Shown: positions 5,799 through 6,502 of the stretch, one piece after another
Numbering within the stretch: the stretch's first letter is position 1
Layout: each line of letters starts with the position of its first letter
Assembly: GCA_024762755.1 (NCBI GenBank)
Contig: JANTGX010000123.1
Coordinates: 1 to 6,502, forward strand
Length of the DNA stretch: 6,502 bases
Direction: 5' to 3'
From: Gammaproteobacteria bacterium
Lineage (GTDB): Bacteria; Pseudomonadota; Gammaproteobacteria; SZUA-152
Translations under genes and position numbers: made by a program
Notes under the pieces: model-generated
Seen by the model: the letters and a program-made list of their open reading frames with translations, nothing else
What the model was told of the DNA's origin: nothing
Database searches by the model: none

Positions 5799-6502
5799 TC
5801 ATTCTGCCTTGCCACTCCGTGTGGCGAGTATCCGTCTCAGCTGTACCTTCTCCTCATCGCTGAGGCCGTCCAGGCGGGACTTGGCGAGCAGCTCATCGAG
5901 GAGCTGGTCCGTCCGTTGCACCGCAAGATGTCGCATGACATCGGCGAACTCGGTCTGTAGCCCCTCTTCGGGTACGTCCAGCGGTTGCCGGGCGAGCCGG
6001 GCGAGGTGTCGTCCTTCGTCCGTACCGCGCCAATGTTCCAAGACCGCACCCAAAGATAAGTGAGGGCGGGAGCGCAGGATTTCAATCAAAGCCTGCAGGA
6101 GCGGGACACCTGGCAGTTGGAGCCCTGAAAGATCCGGAAGTTCCCCTGCCGTTTCAATCAGTTGGGGTCTGTGAAGCAGCAAGTGAATGGCCCGCCGAAC
6201 GGGCGTCATACCACCCCCCGAGGGTCGACGCGCCGGCGTGGACGCGCGCGGACGCGCCACCAGATCCCCCAGTGCCGCAGGGTCGATCCGCGCCATTTCC
6301 GCCAGGCGTGTTGCCATCATGTGTCGATAGACGCCCGCTGGCAGCTGCTTCAGCAGGGGGCGAGCCAGCTCCACCAGTCGTGCTCGCCCGTCGATGGACC
6401 CTAGATCGACCGTACGCACCAAAGCTTCAAAGAAAAATTCGGAAAATGGGGAGGCCTTGGCCAATCGGTCCGCGAAACCCGCCTCGCCCTCGCGGCGCAC
6501 CA
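5799..6502 (-). CDS. dnaG: DNA primase DnaG, C-terminal part only (about 234 residues; N-terminus off the right edge)
   Basis: DnaG makes RNA primers for replication and docks onto the DnaB helicase. The frame is open at the right edge and ends in TGA at 5801-5799. The first visible residues, VRREGEAGFADRLAKA, match the segment just after the Toprim core (the usual DPDSLVRREG area). SPFSEFFFEALV and the following helices belong to the end of the catalytic region and its link, with a flexible Pro/Arg/Gly-rich linker at about residues 82-98 (RPRASTPARRPSGGG). About 99-233 is the helical C-terminal domain that binds DnaB (LPGVPLLQALIEIL, then TEFADVMRHL and DGLSDEEKVQLRRIL). The zinc-binding domain and most of the catalytic core are outside the window. 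The dnaG-rpoD order and spacing confirm the call. Confidence 0.95.
   Translation of the reverse strand, partial: VRREGEAGFADRLAKASPFSEFFFEALVRTVDLGSIDGRARLVELARPLLKQLPAGVYRHMMATRLAEMARIDPAALGDLVARPRASTPARRPSGGGMTPVRRAIHLLLHRPQLIETAGELPDLSGLQLPGVPLLQALIEILRSRPHLSLGAVLEHWRGTDEGRHLARLARQPLDVPEEGLQTEFADVMRHLAVQRTDQLLDELLAKSRLDGLSDEEKVQLRRILATRSGKAE

Overview
This window is a chromosome/genomic-island junction from a high-GC gammaproteobacterium. The right part (about 3773-6502) is core chromosome on the minus strand: the 3' end of dnaG (primase), then rpoD (sigma-70), then a tRNA with a CAU anticodon whose acceptor-stem and loop bases suggest tRNA-Ile2. The dnaG-rpoD order is that of the macromolecular-synthesis operon. 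RpoD carries a QGYLTYREVNDHLP-type region 1.1 and the proteobacterial non-conserved region, which fits Gammaproteobacteria; I cannot name a genus.

The left part (about 1-3772) looks like the proximal end of an integrated mobile element inserted at the 3' end of the tRNA. Moving away from the tRNA, all on the minus strand, it holds: a tyrosine recombinase with all catalytic residues; a 218-bp control region with 10-bp tandem repeats and a promoter-like dyad; a three-gene unit joined by two ATGA overlaps (small excisionase/AlpA-like HTH protein, winged-helix replication-initiator-like protein, small ribbon-helix-helix-like protein); an intrinsic terminator; and the first 202 codons of a Fic-domain enzyme with an N-terminal autoinhibitory motif, cut by the left edge. 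The far att site is not in the window, so the island continues to the left.

The int-tRNA interval is the most structured non-coding DNA. Four CGGTAC/GTACCG boxes, two in each orientation, lie almost symmetrically around position 3706 and overlap both a good sigma-70 promoter for int and its translation start. A related sequence sits inside an inverted repeat at the other end of the coupled operon. The likely working model is inferred: the HTH and RHH proteins and Int act at these repeats to balance integration, excision and possibly replication of the element, while Fic is cargo. The window shows no complete novel defence system; the Fic neighbourhood beyond the left edge is where more cargo would be found.
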